NCBI RefSeq assembly: GCF_040712315.1
Contig: NC_134018.1
Coordinates: forward strand, 1,116,001-1,180,000
Length of the DNA: 64,000 nt
Reading direction: 5' to 3'
DNA from: Castanea sativa
Lineage: Eukaryota > Streptophyta > Magnoliopsida > Fagales > Fagaceae
The translations under genes and the position numbers were made by a program. Numbering within the stretch: the first letter of the stretch is position 1; each line of letters starts with the position of its first letter. The notes below the pieces were generated by a model. That model did no database searches, was not told the origin of the DNA, and saw nothing but the letters and a program-made list of their open reading frames with translations. Below, piece after piece: positions 23,408 through 34,639 of this stretch.

Positions 23408-26023
23408 TAATGTTTCTAACTGAAGTCCAAGTTTAAATCTCCTCTACTCCCATTATAACAGTGGACTTAAAAAAATAAAAAATCTGCAATCTATCAATAA
23501 TTGTGTTTAGATTTAACTGAATGGAATATTTTAGTTGATATGGTAAAGTTACAATTGGACTCTAACATTACACTTAGCGATGCCAGTGGGGTGGGGCAAG
23601 ACTGAAGGATAAGTCTTTCACCCCACCTTGCATGGTTTTGTTTTGTCTCATTCCTGCACTGCCCTGTATGACAAAGCAAATTGCCTTGCCCCATCCCGGT
23701 CCCTTGCCCTCCCAGCACAAAACTCTACTTTGTGTTAATCCACCTTGCCCCACACTTGTTACAATATTTTTTTATATAAAATTTGTCTTATTATATCACC
23801 TCAATTGAAACTAATTTTAGCAATAGCTAATAATATTGTCCAAGGTATTTAATAAGAAAAAATAAAAATAAAAAGTCTTAATGTCCATGAATTTAAATAT
23901 TTAATAATACAAAAAATACTTAGTAATACAAACCATGTCTTTAACATTAATAGCCTTTTACATAACAACATAATCCAAACTCCTAATACATAACAAAATA
24001 ATCATTAGTGCAAATCAAGGCGGGGTAGGACTAAAAAGACTAAACCCATCATCGCTACTCACCCCATCCTTGCCCAATCACCTCTGCAGGCATGGCAAAA
24101 TCGTCATCCCAATTGCACTAATTAACCTCCCCAAGGTCAACATATCTAAAGGCATAAAAATGTTCACAATTTTTTAGGACCATTGGTGTGACTTATTCTT
24201 ATGGGTGTATAATAAAAGTTGTCATTAATAGACCTGATGTACCTAAGTTTAATCGGGGAATTTCCTAAGAAAAATTATACTTAAGTTTTACCCATTAAAA
24301 TATTATAGTGGATATGATCCACTTCCTTGCATTCTCTTATTTTGATTAACCATTTCTTATATTTCAAAAAAAAAAAAAAACTATTTCTTATTTGTGATAA
24401 CAAAGTTATGTTGTTATGAGTGGGTTCAAGTGAATCATGGTTAACTTCTTTTTTCTTAATTTCATGCATATATTAGACAAATCCACAATTGGAATATATA
24501 TTCTTTTTATACCCTCTAAGTTTGTAAAATTTCACAATAATCTAAGAGCAATAAATTATCTCATCTATAAAATATTTAAATTGTAAGTTTATATATTTTA
24601 AAACTATGCATAAATACGTTTATGAATTGAATAATAAATAACATTTGATTAACATAAAATTGGACATACTTGTTAAAAACATAGAAAGCATATAATCTAA
24701 TTGTAAAATTTTCAAAATATTAATTCAACAAAAAGTATTGGATAGAAATGATAATGGAATAATTCCTTCGTATTCGCATAGATAATAGATATATAATTTA
24801 TATGGATAGTCTACTTCAATGGTAGTCTTTATATTTTCTCTTTCACTCTTATATGGGATAGAAGTGGACTCTAGAGATACTACTAACACCACACACAAAA
24901 ATGTCTACCCTAGCGCTTCAAAAACGCCACTATAGCTCTGAAAAGCACTTGCATAGATCCATTTGGACTATATCAATTATTTTATAGATCGTTTTTTTCA
25001 TCTAATGTTGCTTAAAATTATATCATATGTAACTTGATCTCGACTATATATATTACATGTGATAGAATCATAATGTTGTCTGTTATTAATACTCTCTAAA
25101 TTTTACACATGATTTGCACATGCCTCAAAACTAGTAATGTACAAAAGACACATCTTTTTTTTTTTTTTTTGAGAAACAAAAGACACATATCAAAACCAAA
25201 AAAAGAGCATAATTGAAAATGGTTCATATCCTTTCACATAATAAACAACCACTAATTTGAAGTAAAATTAAAAATGAGCGGATTAGTACAGGATTCAACT
25301 GTAAAAATTTAAAATGAAAACCTTCTGATTTTCCAGGTTGATTGTCTTGAGAAAATAAAACCAACGTATCCCAGGCTCCCAGCAGCAACAGTAACATTAA
25401 TTATCACTCTCCATGCAAGTCTATAGACAAAGCACAACAATTCCAGAACTAATTAAGATGCGAATAAAAATGTTCTAATGAGAATAGATTCAAAGTATTA
25501 AAGCGTCGAATTATGGAGAAAACGTGCTTATAGATTTGGATTAGCATCACTGAGTGGAACTTGATTGTTTACCTACCACAAATGGACAAACTTTGATAGG
25601 TAATAGAATTACACTAACAGAAAAATATAAGTATCAATCTCAAATTAATTACTTCCACAATGTTTTGGTGGTCTTCAAAACAATTAGTATTGTATAGTAT
25701 TATTTCCAAGACGCTCCTAATGTCAGCAATACAAGCATAATATGAAAACAAGTGAATTCCAAATGCCACAAGAGTATAGAAACTGTAGGTTGTGAATCAA
25801 AGAAGGGACAACCATTGCATTTATAATACTACTCATCATCACAACTCCATGGCCTTATTCACCAGCAAAGAAAAACAAAAACAAAAACTACCAACTCTAA
25901 AACCAAATTGCACTAACCTTTCTCAGTAAAAACGTTGTGACCGCAATATGGGAGTGCCTAATAATTTTCCTTGATGTTGTTGCAATCTTTGTAATCATCA
26001 TTTTGTCCGATTGTTTGCCCTCT
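23408..26023. other. Intergenic, no gene seen
   Basis: AT-rich spacer 3' of the CNL gene. A GC-rich patch at 23575-23730 (GGGGTGGGGCAAG, CCTTGCCCCATCCCGG) and another at 24015-24110 (GCGGGGTAGG, CACCCCATCCTTGCCC) could be the two ends of one degraded element. I could not define its borders. Confidence 0.4.
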
Positions 26024-28852
26024 TCAACTTGCCAAAGTCAAATTCTTGGAACGGATAATGCAGTTGGTATAGTCATAATATCCTTTGCCAACCTTGTGAC
26101 GAAGGTAAACAAGCGCTACATGCTCAACGATAGAGTAACATAGACCTTTCTTAGGATTCAAACTTTCTTCGAATTCTTTTGGCATATCACAAAATCCCAA
26201 TACTTTGAGGTTTTTCAAATAACGGATTCCAGAGGGCACCTTCTTTAACTGTGGACTAGGCCCAATCAAAAGTGTGTCAAGAAGGACCATTGCTCCTTTA
26301 TCTATAATCAACAAGTTCAATCCATCCAATTCCCTAAGACATAGAAAACGGAGTTTTGAAAACCCTCCTCTCTTAAAATGTAATTGCTCTCCATTGTATG
26401 CTTGGGATGAGATGTCTAGGTCACATAAGTTAGGTAGATTTTGAAGGGCTTTCAAAGGGTCATCATTCAACCTTGACCAAAAAATCTTTAATCTGACTAG
26501 ATGTTGAAGTTTTGAAATCCAGTCCGGCAACTTTTCTAAATACCCCTTTATGTGAAGGCGCTGAAGAAACTGAGGTGGAGGTGAAATGGATTGCAAATCA
26601 ATTTTCTCATCTTCACTTGTTGAGGATATATCTAGAGATTCAAGGTAGTTCATCTTTTCAATAGACTCACACAAAGCCCTCGCGGTTTCCTTTGACAAGT
26701 TTTTTATTCCTAGCTTCCTCAATTGTCTTAACCTTCCCAACTCATTAATTAGATGAACTCCTCCATGATTCAACTCCACATGATACAGCTTTTGCAAGTT
26801 CTTCAAACAACCAACCCCCTTTTGTATCTTTATCCCTTTTTCATGAGTCAAACTGAAATCAATTTGGAGGTCGCGATGGTAGGCTATAAGATGTCTCAAC
26901 TTACGGAGCTTGTTAATCTCTATTGGTATATCAAACACTAGAGATTGCTTTAGATCTAAAGTTTCTAGATTTTGCAACTTTCCTATGGATTTTGGAAGCA
27001 TTCTTACCTTTGTATTTCTCAAACTTAAATACCTTAAGTGAAATAAACTTCCCACATCTTCAGGAATGAAATCCAGTAAAGCATCTTCAAAATCCATTAC
27101 TTTCAAAAGCTTGAAATTAGCAAAAAAAGTACGCATAAAGGACTTTGGCAACTCATCTAGATTGAACAATAAAAGAGAATGAATGTGAGAGTCCTCAAAT
27201 CCCTTTAGTACATCATATGAAACTCTATCAACTGACATACGTCGAGTCAGTCCTTCAAAGTTGGACGCCTTTTGTGACAAAACATGACAAAAACTAAAAT
27301 CCTTCATCTTTTGGAGGATAATCTCACGAAGAAGATGATGGAGTCGACATCGTCTAGCTTTTCCATCAAAATCAAACTCTGATACTTGAACCAAGCTTCT
27401 GTGGATTAATTCTGTCAAGTATTCTCGTGCAACCTCCTCAAATGTTTTACCCTCAGTTTCCTTCACAAAGCCTTCAGCTATCCATTGTCTGATCAATCTT
27501 ACGCAATTAATTGAATAGTCCTCCGGGTACATACCAAGGTATAATAAGGAAGACTTGAGGTTGTAAGGCAAATCTTCAAAACTCAAAGATAAAATTTTGT
27601 TGACACCTGAAAAATGTGGACTTCTTCCTAGCTCAAATTCAAGGCTATCATGCAAGCTTTTCCATTCAAAGATAGTTTTATCTTTGGTTGACAAAAGGCT
27701 ACCAATAGCAACAATAGCAAGTGGTAATCCTTTGCATTTCTCAATAATGTCATAAGACAATTCCCTCAACTCTGGGGGGCAATGTCCTTCAAAATCAAAT
27801 TTGAAGGCCCTTTTGCAAAATAGCTTCCAAGCCTCAACAGGAGGTAGTAGTTGCAACTCGTAAACATGAACGGGTGAAGATTTTTTACAAAAATCAACAA
27901 CCTCTGTGTTTCGTGTTGTGATCATAATTCTACTACCCTTGTTATTATCAATTAAAGCATGTTTTATATCCTCCCAAAAGTCTATTTTCCATACATCATC
28001 AAGTACGACCACGTACCTCTTTTTTTGTAAGTAATTTCTCAATTCATGAATCAACGACTCCTCATCCATTGCATCTATTCTTGCCACGAGAGACTCCATT
28101 CTAGCATTGCGAAATTGTCTTATCATGCTTCTTAGTAAACCTTCCACGTTGTACGATTGAGACACTGGAATCCAAGCATGGCAATCAAAGTGTCCTTGTA
28201 CCCTCCTGTGATCATAGACTTTCTTAACAAGAGTGGTCTTGCCCAATCCCCCCATTCCCACCACCGAAAGCACAGTACGGTGAGAACGTCCTTTTACCAG
28301 CCAGCCGATCAATTTATCTCTATGAGTTTCAATTCCTACAACGTCAGTATCATCAAGATAAAAGGAATCCTTTCGAGGGTCAACCCACATAACACTCTGA
28401 GAACCACTACTTGATCCTTGATCTGTGGATTGGAAACCATATCTTTCACTTCTTTCCTTGATTTTCTGAATTGATGCTTTGATCTTTTGAATCTCAGCGG
28501 CTATCTCATGGCGTGGTTTTAATGTTTTGAGCAAGTGAGTGGTTTTCTGTAGTAAACCACCGAAGCCACGCCAATGAGGATCATGTAGTGCCACCTGAAC
28601 CAAGTATTGGTCGGTCGCAACATCTATACGAAAAGCAACTTCTCTTACTTGTTTTACCCATGTTTTGACACCCTCACTCATGTCTTCTTCAGCTGCTGCC
28701 CTTATGTCTGCATCCTTAAGGAAGGACTGAATGCTATCAAGCTCACCTTTGATGTCGGCAACTTCTCCATGGATGCCTCGTAACAGTTTTGCTTCTTTGG
28801 TCAGCAAAGGAAGCAGCTTGTCAATAAGAGAGGACACTGCATCCTGTGCCAT
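26024..28852 (-). CDS. CC-NB-ARC-LRR disease resistance protein (CNL, RPM1-like)
   Basis: An intracellular immune receptor of 942 residues in one exon, the usual architecture of RPM1-type CNLs. An N-terminal coiled-coil Rx-like domain covers about 1-140. NB-ARC motifs follow: P-loop GMGGLGKTT (199-207), kinase-2 VVVLDDVW (281-288), RNBS-B GSRIMITTR (306-314), GLPLA (375-379) and RNBS-D LYLGMYPEDY (438-447). Leucine-rich repeats run from about 550 to the C terminus (LRYLSLRNTKV, LETLDLKQS). The MHD position reads LHH (504-506) instead of MHD. The EDVID region is also degenerate (FRIDVATDQYL). The start is ATG 28852; a CT/GA microsatellite at 29162-29196 lies in the likely promoter or 5' UTR. 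No frameshift is present. No second NLR is seen in the window. Confidence 0.93.
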   Translation of the reverse strand: MAQDAVSSLIDKLLPLLTKEAKLLRGIHGEVADIKGELDSIQSFLKDADIRAAAEEDMSEGVKTWVKQVREVAFRIDVATDQYLVQVALHDPHWRGFGGLLQKTTHLLKTLKPRHEIAAEIQKIKASIQKIKERSERYGFQSTDQGSSSGSQSVMWVDPRKDSFYLDDTDVVGIETHRDKLIGWLVKGRSHRTVLSVVGMGGLGKTTLVKKVYDHRRVQGHFDCHAWIPVSQSYNVEGLLRSMIRQFRNARMESLVARIDAMDEESLIHELRNYLQKKRYVVVLDDVWKIDFWEDIKHALIDNNKGSRIMITTRNTEVVDFCKKSSPVHVYELQLLPPVEAWKLFCKRAFKFDFEGHCPPELRELSYDIIEKCKGLPLAIVAIGSLLSTKDKTIFEWKSLHDSLEFELGRSPHFSGVNKILSLSFEDLPYNLKSSLLYLGMYPEDYSINCVRLIRQWIAEGFVKETEGKTFEEVAREYLTELIHRSLVQVSEFDFDGKARRCRLHHLLREIILQKMKDFSFCHVLSQKASNFEGLTRRMSVDRVSYDVLKGFEDSHIHSLLLFNLDELPKSFMRTFFANFKLLKVMDFEDALLDFIPEDVGSLFHLRYLSLRNTKVRMLPKSIGKLQNLETLDLKQSLVFDIPIEINKLRKLRHLIAYHRDLQIDFSLTHEKGIKIQKGVGCLKNLQKLYHVELNHGGVHLINELGRLRQLRKLGIKNLSKETARALCESIEKMNYLESLDISSTSEDEKIDLQSISPPPQFLQRLHIKGYLEKLPDWISKLQHLVRLKIFWSRLNDDPLKALQNLPNLCDLDISSQAYNGEQLHFKRGGFSKLRFLCLRELDGLNLLIIDKGAMVLLDTLLIGPSPQLKKVPSGIRYLKNLKVLGFCDMPKEFEESLNPKKGLCYSIVEHVALVYLRHKVGKGYYDYTNCIIRSKNLTLAS

Positions 28853-31460
28853 ATCGTGTATTTTTTACTCCAAGGAAACTGACATCATTTCATCTGAATT
28901 TGGTTCTTCTCTATGATCAAGCTTCCACACTCGCTTACGTTTTTGGGTTTTCTCAAAAAGATAAGCTTCCACCTACTTTCATTATACTTTCTTGCTATTG
29001 AGCCACATACATTGAGTCTACTACTACATCAATTATGTTTTAACTCTTAATTACGCCACAGCTGTAAAGTAACTCGAATGGTACTTAAGAAAAAGAGTCC
29101 CATCCGATATCAACATCTAAACAGCGTTGAAGCTTCCCTCCACTTTCCGAAATCTTTTAACACACACACACTCTCTCTCTATCTCTCTCTCTCTTCTGTT
29201 TTACATTTCTAATATTAGAGACAAATTATGCTTAATGAATATTGTTTACGAAAACAAATTGCCTGAGTTTTAGCTCGGTGTTCAAATTGCCTAAACTTTT
29301 TTTCTGAAACTTGAGTCAGAAGAGAATAGTAACGGCCTATAGGAAGTATGAATACAAGTGTATAGGCTATTATTGAGAATAGTTGTAGTTTGCCGGTCCA
29401 TTATTGAGATATGATAGTATGCAATTATTGAGGTGAAAGCAATCAAAGAAGCCAATTTATTGAGGCTTGATGGAAAATCAATTATGGATTACTTGTGGTG
29501 AAAGCAACAACATAAGTCTTTAGTTGGTGACGTTGACAATACATGGGGTAAAAGAACATCCTGCAATATATATGCATCTATGTGTGAGAAATGCTAACAA
29601 GCACCGAGAAGCATTCTTTAAGAATGAATTATTATAGGATCCAATTAATTAAAAAGAATAAAAAAATTAGCATGAATTAATGAAAGTGGCTGAAAATACC
29701 GCTAAAGTAATAAATAAATGAAACTCAAAAAGTTGGTTCTTGTTAACACACTACTTATATATATAATAAAAAAAATTAAAATTCACCTTCTGTAGGTAAC
29801 CTTCCAACTCTCTTTGCTACAAGCCTACAACAAATCAAACATTCTCCCTCTTTGATTCAAACCACATATCTTTGCTACTACAAAGAGAGAAATCCTTGAT
29901 CCTAAAGAAAAATCTCTCAATTGAGAAAAATGCTCGAACTACAACAATTTACACGATTGTTGCAACAACTATCACATAGCGAGTTGTAAATGGTTGAGAT
30001 GTGAACACATATAGATCCACCATAATGTTAGGGTTGTAGAGTTTCGAATGGCACACTATAGACCTACATTGTCATGTGTACTCTAAGCTTAAGTCTGTTG
30101 AGTCTACTAAGCCATTGAGTTTGGTGGTTATTGCTAGGCAATTTCAAATGCCTGCAAATATTGAGAAAACAAAACCTTAAGTTTGTTGGGTTGTAACGAT
30201 GAGGGATTCTCCGATTCCTAAGTTAATAAAAGTGGCATTTTTAAGTGTCTTGTTTCACAAAGTGACATCTAGGGTCTTTTTAAGTATTTCCTTAGATTAA
30301 TGCCAATGTGTATAAGGTGTGGGATGATTGATTCTTAGTGTAGATCAAACTTCTTGATATTTGATTGCAATAAGAATTCAAATTGAAGAATAATTTGAGG
30401 GGACAAGGCGTTTTTTTTTTTTTTTTTAATGTTATGTTGACAAGGCAGTCGAGGTGGCAATTTACGTAACATAAAAAGCCATATGAGTATTTTTCATCCA
30501 TCACTTAACGATAATCGATAGGGACCATTTTGACACAAGATCAAATGGTTATGGATTAAATTAACACATTTAAAAAGCTAGTGATCAAATTGACACACAA
30601 CGTAAAAGCAAAAGACTAAATACATAATTTACCCAATATTTTATGATGAGACAATTATTGAACTCTAATATCCTTGCTATTTTAGAAACATGAAGAATAT
30701 AATAGGGCAATGTAATCCAATGATTGATCGTCAAAATACTTGTTCAATAAAAACAATTGTATAGTGGTGTAATATAACAAAGAGTTATAACAAGTTTAAT
30801 CTAAACATAACCCTTAAAACAATAAACCCAAAGAAAAACATAAGGCCAAATTTTAAAGTTGTGTTGAAAATTGAGCCTTCATGCAATTTTAAGAGCTGAT
30901 GGATAGATTAAAAAGGATAAAAAGACTTGTTTTTCTTAAAATGTATTAGCTTAGAATAAAGGAGCACATTGATTTTGATGACATTTTCTAAGATTTTGCC
31001 ACCAAATAACAATTTTTCTAATGGGATAACAAATATTTTCCAAAACAAGAGAGAGAGAGAGAGAGAGTTTATAATTTATTTATTTTTCTTCTTCTTCATT
31101 GAATTGATTCTAGACTTTTCAAAATATATGAATATATTTTCAAACATTAATGACAATCTTCCACTTGTCTATCATGCACTCAACTAAATTACATGCAAGT
31201 AAATGACCAAAAAGGAGTTAACTTTAAAATATATGAGAAACTACCACATGCATAGAAAGCTACAACAAGGCACAAGCATTAACAATTAACAAGATGGTTC
31301 CATATAAAACAATAAACCCACTAACATTTAGTATTTATGTAGTCCCTCATTTCAAGGTTTTCTTGACATAAGCTAATTGAACTATAATTATGGTCTTTCA
31401 TTCTCTATAGAAATGATAATGAGAACAATTTGATCATTCAAACATAACCAAAGCATGTAA
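28853..31460. other. Intergenic, no gene seen
   Basis: Holds the CNL upstream region with a (CT)n tract at 29162-29196, then AT-rich sequence with a T-tract at 30411-30427 and a (GA)n at 31049-31067. No open frame resembles a known protein. Confidence 0.45.
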
Positions 31461-32021
31461 TCACATTGATTTGAGAAGCATAACAATGATAATATTGATG
31501 ATTTCAGTTAACTGTATTAGTTCATTGTTCCTACTCGTTAAGGGTGACTGATGGGCTGGTCCTTTGATGAATGCATGCTCACAATCTCTCGAATTTTGAT
31601 AGGCAATCCTAGACTTTTTTTGTACCCCTTTATAGTAACTATCTTTAAAGTCATAAAAGGATTCCTCTAGAGCAATAACTGATCCAAGATAGTTGATGGT
31701 GCAATGGTGAAGACCTTCCTTCACTGCACGGTCTTTAGCATTGTTAAGCAACTCAGCAATATAAGCTTCATTGTCCGTGACATTAGCATAGGAAATTTTC
31801 AAAATGATGAAACAAAGGGTCTTGAGATTAGCTGTTGCAGCGCGAGGGTTCGAGTTGAATGTACTCCGGCAGAACTTAACGTCTTTGGTTTGTCCACAAA
31901 TTTGGTCGACAAGCGAGAAGGCATCATGTGGATTGAAGGGCAAAGCAGAACAAGAGTGAAAGAAAAGGAAGGGAAGAAAACTAAAGCAAAGAAAGAGCAT
32001 TGAGTGGTTGGGAGAGGCCAT
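31461..32021 (-). CDS. Pectin methylesterase / invertase inhibitor domain protein (PMEI)
   Basis: A secreted inhibitor of the PMEI family: a small four-helix bundle that binds pectin methylesterase or cell-wall/vacuolar invertase in the apoplast or vacuole. It is one exon of 186 residues. A signal peptide covers about 1-26 (hydrophobic core LFLCFSFLPFLFF, cut near SCSA). Mature-domain cysteines are C42 and C51 (first pair, nine apart, as in the family) and C107 and C147 (second pair, forty apart), with an extra C70. The length is normal. The start is ATG 32021 and a TATA box lies about 70 bases upstream. Sequence alone does not separate PME from invertase targets. Decayed copies lie at 9545-9835 and 61555-61795; this is the only intact one. 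Confidence 0.88.
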   Translation of the reverse strand: MASPNHSMLFLCFSFLPFLFFHSCSALPFNPHDAFSLVDQICGQTKDVKFCRSTFNSNPRAATANLKTLCFIILKISYANVTDNEAYIAELLNNAKDRAVKEGLHHCTINYLGSVIALEESFYDFKDSYYKGVQKKSRIAYQNSRDCEHAFIKGPAHQSPLTSRNNELIQLTEIINIIIVMLLKSM

Positions 32022-32085
32022 TATGTATCTGACAAGCTATTTGCAAATAAGAAAGAGCATAGAGGAGTTCAACAAAGCTAAACTC

Positions 32086-32095
32086 CTTATATAAC
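32086..32095 (-). promoter_or_regulatory. TATA box of the PMEI gene
   Basis: Minus-strand TTATATAAGG about 70 bases upstream of the PMEI ATG at 32021. This is a normal plant TATA-to-start distance for a short 5' UTR. Confidence 0.6.
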
Positions 32096-32869
32096 AAGTA
32101 ACGTAAATTGTTAGTTTCAATTAACTAAACTGGTAAAAAAATTTATGATTAAATAAGAGATCTAGTTATCAATCTTTATCTACATCAAAAACTAATTAGT
32201 GTCTTGATTTAATAATAAAATACTATTATATATCAAGAACAGACAACATAGGTTGAAACTCTGAAACCATTTTATAATAAATAAATAAAAGTAACATAAC
32301 TTACAGCGTCAAAATCGTGACCAAGTCTTGATTCATTAATGACATTTTTTTTTTTCTGAGGGCTTCAGGACCTCATCCCACGTAGCATTAAAATTGTGAA
32401 CTAGCAAAGTCAAGGCTTAACAGTTACAAATTGCACCGTGATATATTAATGAATCCGATTATGGCTGATCAAATAAATGACAAAAGAAAAGAGACCTACA
32501 ACAGGAGCAACCTAAAGGAGTGGCTGGTGAGGCAGTGACACTCCAATCCACCACAAGGTAGCCTATATATTACGAAATCCATGCCCACATACAAATAGTA
32601 AAATCTTTTAAGCAATGGATCTTATAAATGTTTTCATTTAAATTTTTAATAGTAAAAATTAAAATTTTAAATGATATCATTTACTAACTAACCAACTTAC
32701 AAAGTGACATGATTGATTAGTTTCACACCAACAACATAATAAATAAATTTTTAATTATTTTTTAGTGATATTGTAGCGAGCGCAAAATTTTACTACATAT
32801 AAGTCTTACAAATCTATATAATATCTAAAAACTGAAATATAACATTTATCGTTATTAGACTCCTTTTGA

Positions 32870-33145
32870 GCAATATCATTTCGATTCACTTCCATCCATT
32901 TAGTCCACTTTGGTTAATTTAGTTTATTTTGGTCCATATGATCCAATTCGGACTACTTTAGTTCACTTTGGTCCAACAGGTACGTTTGGCCTATTGCGTC
33001 CAATTCGGTCCACTTCACTCCCATTTGGTCCAATTTGGTCCATTCAGTAAATTTTAGTCTATTCAGTGCACTTTCGTCCATTTGGTACACTTCGGTCTAT
33101 TTTGGTCCTATTAGTCTACTTCATTCCATTTTGGACTAATTATGC
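32870..33145. repeat. GTCC-rich short-period repeat, block 2
   Basis: Degenerate units such as TTTGGTCCAATTTGGTCCA and CACTTCGGTC, spaced about 10-11 bases. It is the same family as 9955-10490 and 62845-63105. Confidence 0.8.
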
Positions 33146-33410
33146 CTTTAAATTGATTACTTTTGTAAGTTACCTCAAATTTTTATTTTTTCTTAATTTT
33201 TGGGTTATAATTTATGAAATTTTATTCTATTTGAGCCATAGTCTTTAATTTTGGGCTAAAAATACAAACAAAATATGTATTAGAAATTAAAAATATGGGC
33301 CCTAAAAAGGCAAAAAAAAGAAGAAGATAATATTTAAAAGATGACCTTAAAATTCAAGTTTTAATAATAATATAGGCATTATTTATATATATATATATAT
33401 TGTTGGGTAG

Positions 33411-33422
33411 GGGGGGGGGGGG
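33411..33422. repeat. G homopolymer next to (AT)n
   Basis: A run of about 12 G after TTGTTGGGTAGG. The paralogous position at 63406-63422 has a longer G-run. The length difference marks unstable simple sequence. Confidence 0.8.
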
Positions 33423-34060
33423 TTGAGTTACAATTTAAAGCATATATAATAATTTAAACTTAGTGTAACATGTTACATGTGTCCATGGAATGGGGTGTAC
33501 AATTTCTTTTTTTAATGCTTCTTGGATGTGTTCAAGTTCGCCAACCAATTATGGTTTTTTTTTTTTTTTTAAATCCTTCTAAAACATTTTTTCCATTTAT
33601 ATAAAACAATATTACAATTATATAATTGAAATATATCATATTACATAAAACTTATAAAATAGAAAATACTTTTAAATAATATCTGCACTATTTAAACTAT
33701 AAATTTTACCGGGTTTACAACTAGCTTTTTTTACTTACTAAGGGAGAGGTGTTATTAAAATCTAGAAGTATAATACAATTTTTCCATAACAGACTATTAA
33801 GCTAGATGTGGTGCAACCTTGACTTCAATAAAAGCTAACATTTTTAAGAAAAAGTATATCATATCAACAATGTCATTAAGCATCTGAAATATAAAGAACC
33901 AGGAACTCAAGTCGCATACTAATCCTTCCACCTCGCAACAAACAGCTACTAAGCTGCCAATGTATTTCAAGTAAAACTTTCTACACATAACAAGCATCTT
34001 AATTGGTGCCATTACAAGATATGGTCAACATGATTGGATAAGATTATAAAAATTAACTTT

Positions 34061-34064
<4 letters not shown>

Positions 34065-34111
<47 letters not shown>
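34065..34111. repeat. (AT)n microsatellite
   Basis: A simple alternating AT tract in the 3' flank of the CAX pseudogene. Confidence 0.9.
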
Positions 34112-34114
<3 letters not shown>

Positions 34115-34639
34115 AAATTCATAATATCCCAAAACCAATAATCTACCACCAGTCCTGCTGGTTTTCTTATGTTCTAAAAATCCCATTCATTATGATGAAT
34201 TATACCTTCAAAATAGGTGTACAACATAATCAATCAATTTTATTGGATGAATGCCCCTTAATAACAAAAATGGAACAGTGCATGTTATTTGAAAAGAAAG
34301 GAAAAAAAATTACACCTCTCTTGCAGATCCAAGTGAACTTTTGAATCAAAACAGTAGCTGAAGAAGAGAGAATACATTATGCAAGATACCGGTCAAGTCA
34401 ATTCACTGACAAGCACAAGCAGGGGAGGTTGGAACAATGTAATGGTTGAAAATTGGGATATATTATTTGAATGAACCAAAGCTTTTGGTGATCTACCTCA
34501 TGAATCAATAGCTTCATTGATCATGTTTTTTATTACATATCACCTGCCGAAATATAAAATCAGGAATGTTTTAATATAGGTATTCATACAATGAAGAATT
34601 TAAGCACGAAAAGTAGAAACTTTAAACTGACCTGCTTGA

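Larger units (their letters stand above)
32330..34060. repeat. Duplicated block, copy 2 (PMEI upstream to CAX 3' flank)
   Basis: This stretch is closely alignable to 62340-64000. Shared landmarks are GGGCTTCAGGA(C/T)CTCATCCCA, AACCTAAAGGAGTGGC, GTAGCCTATATATTACG, the GTCC repeats, an (AT)n tract followed by a G-run, and the segment around 33797-34012. The pair is mostly identical by eye, so the duplication is young relative to the copy at 9.5-11.5 kb. It holds no gene of its own. The 71-codon open frame at 33797-34012 (61 codons at 63806-63991) is preserved only because the copies are recent. Confidence 0.8.

Noticed and set aside
31704..32003. 99-codon open frame on the + strand
   Set aside because: Antisense shadow of the PMEI coding sequence.
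33797..34012. 71-codon open frame with a paralogue at 63806-63991
   Set aside because: Conservation is explained by the recent block duplication; the older copy near 10.6 kb is not open and one copy has an in-frame deletion.
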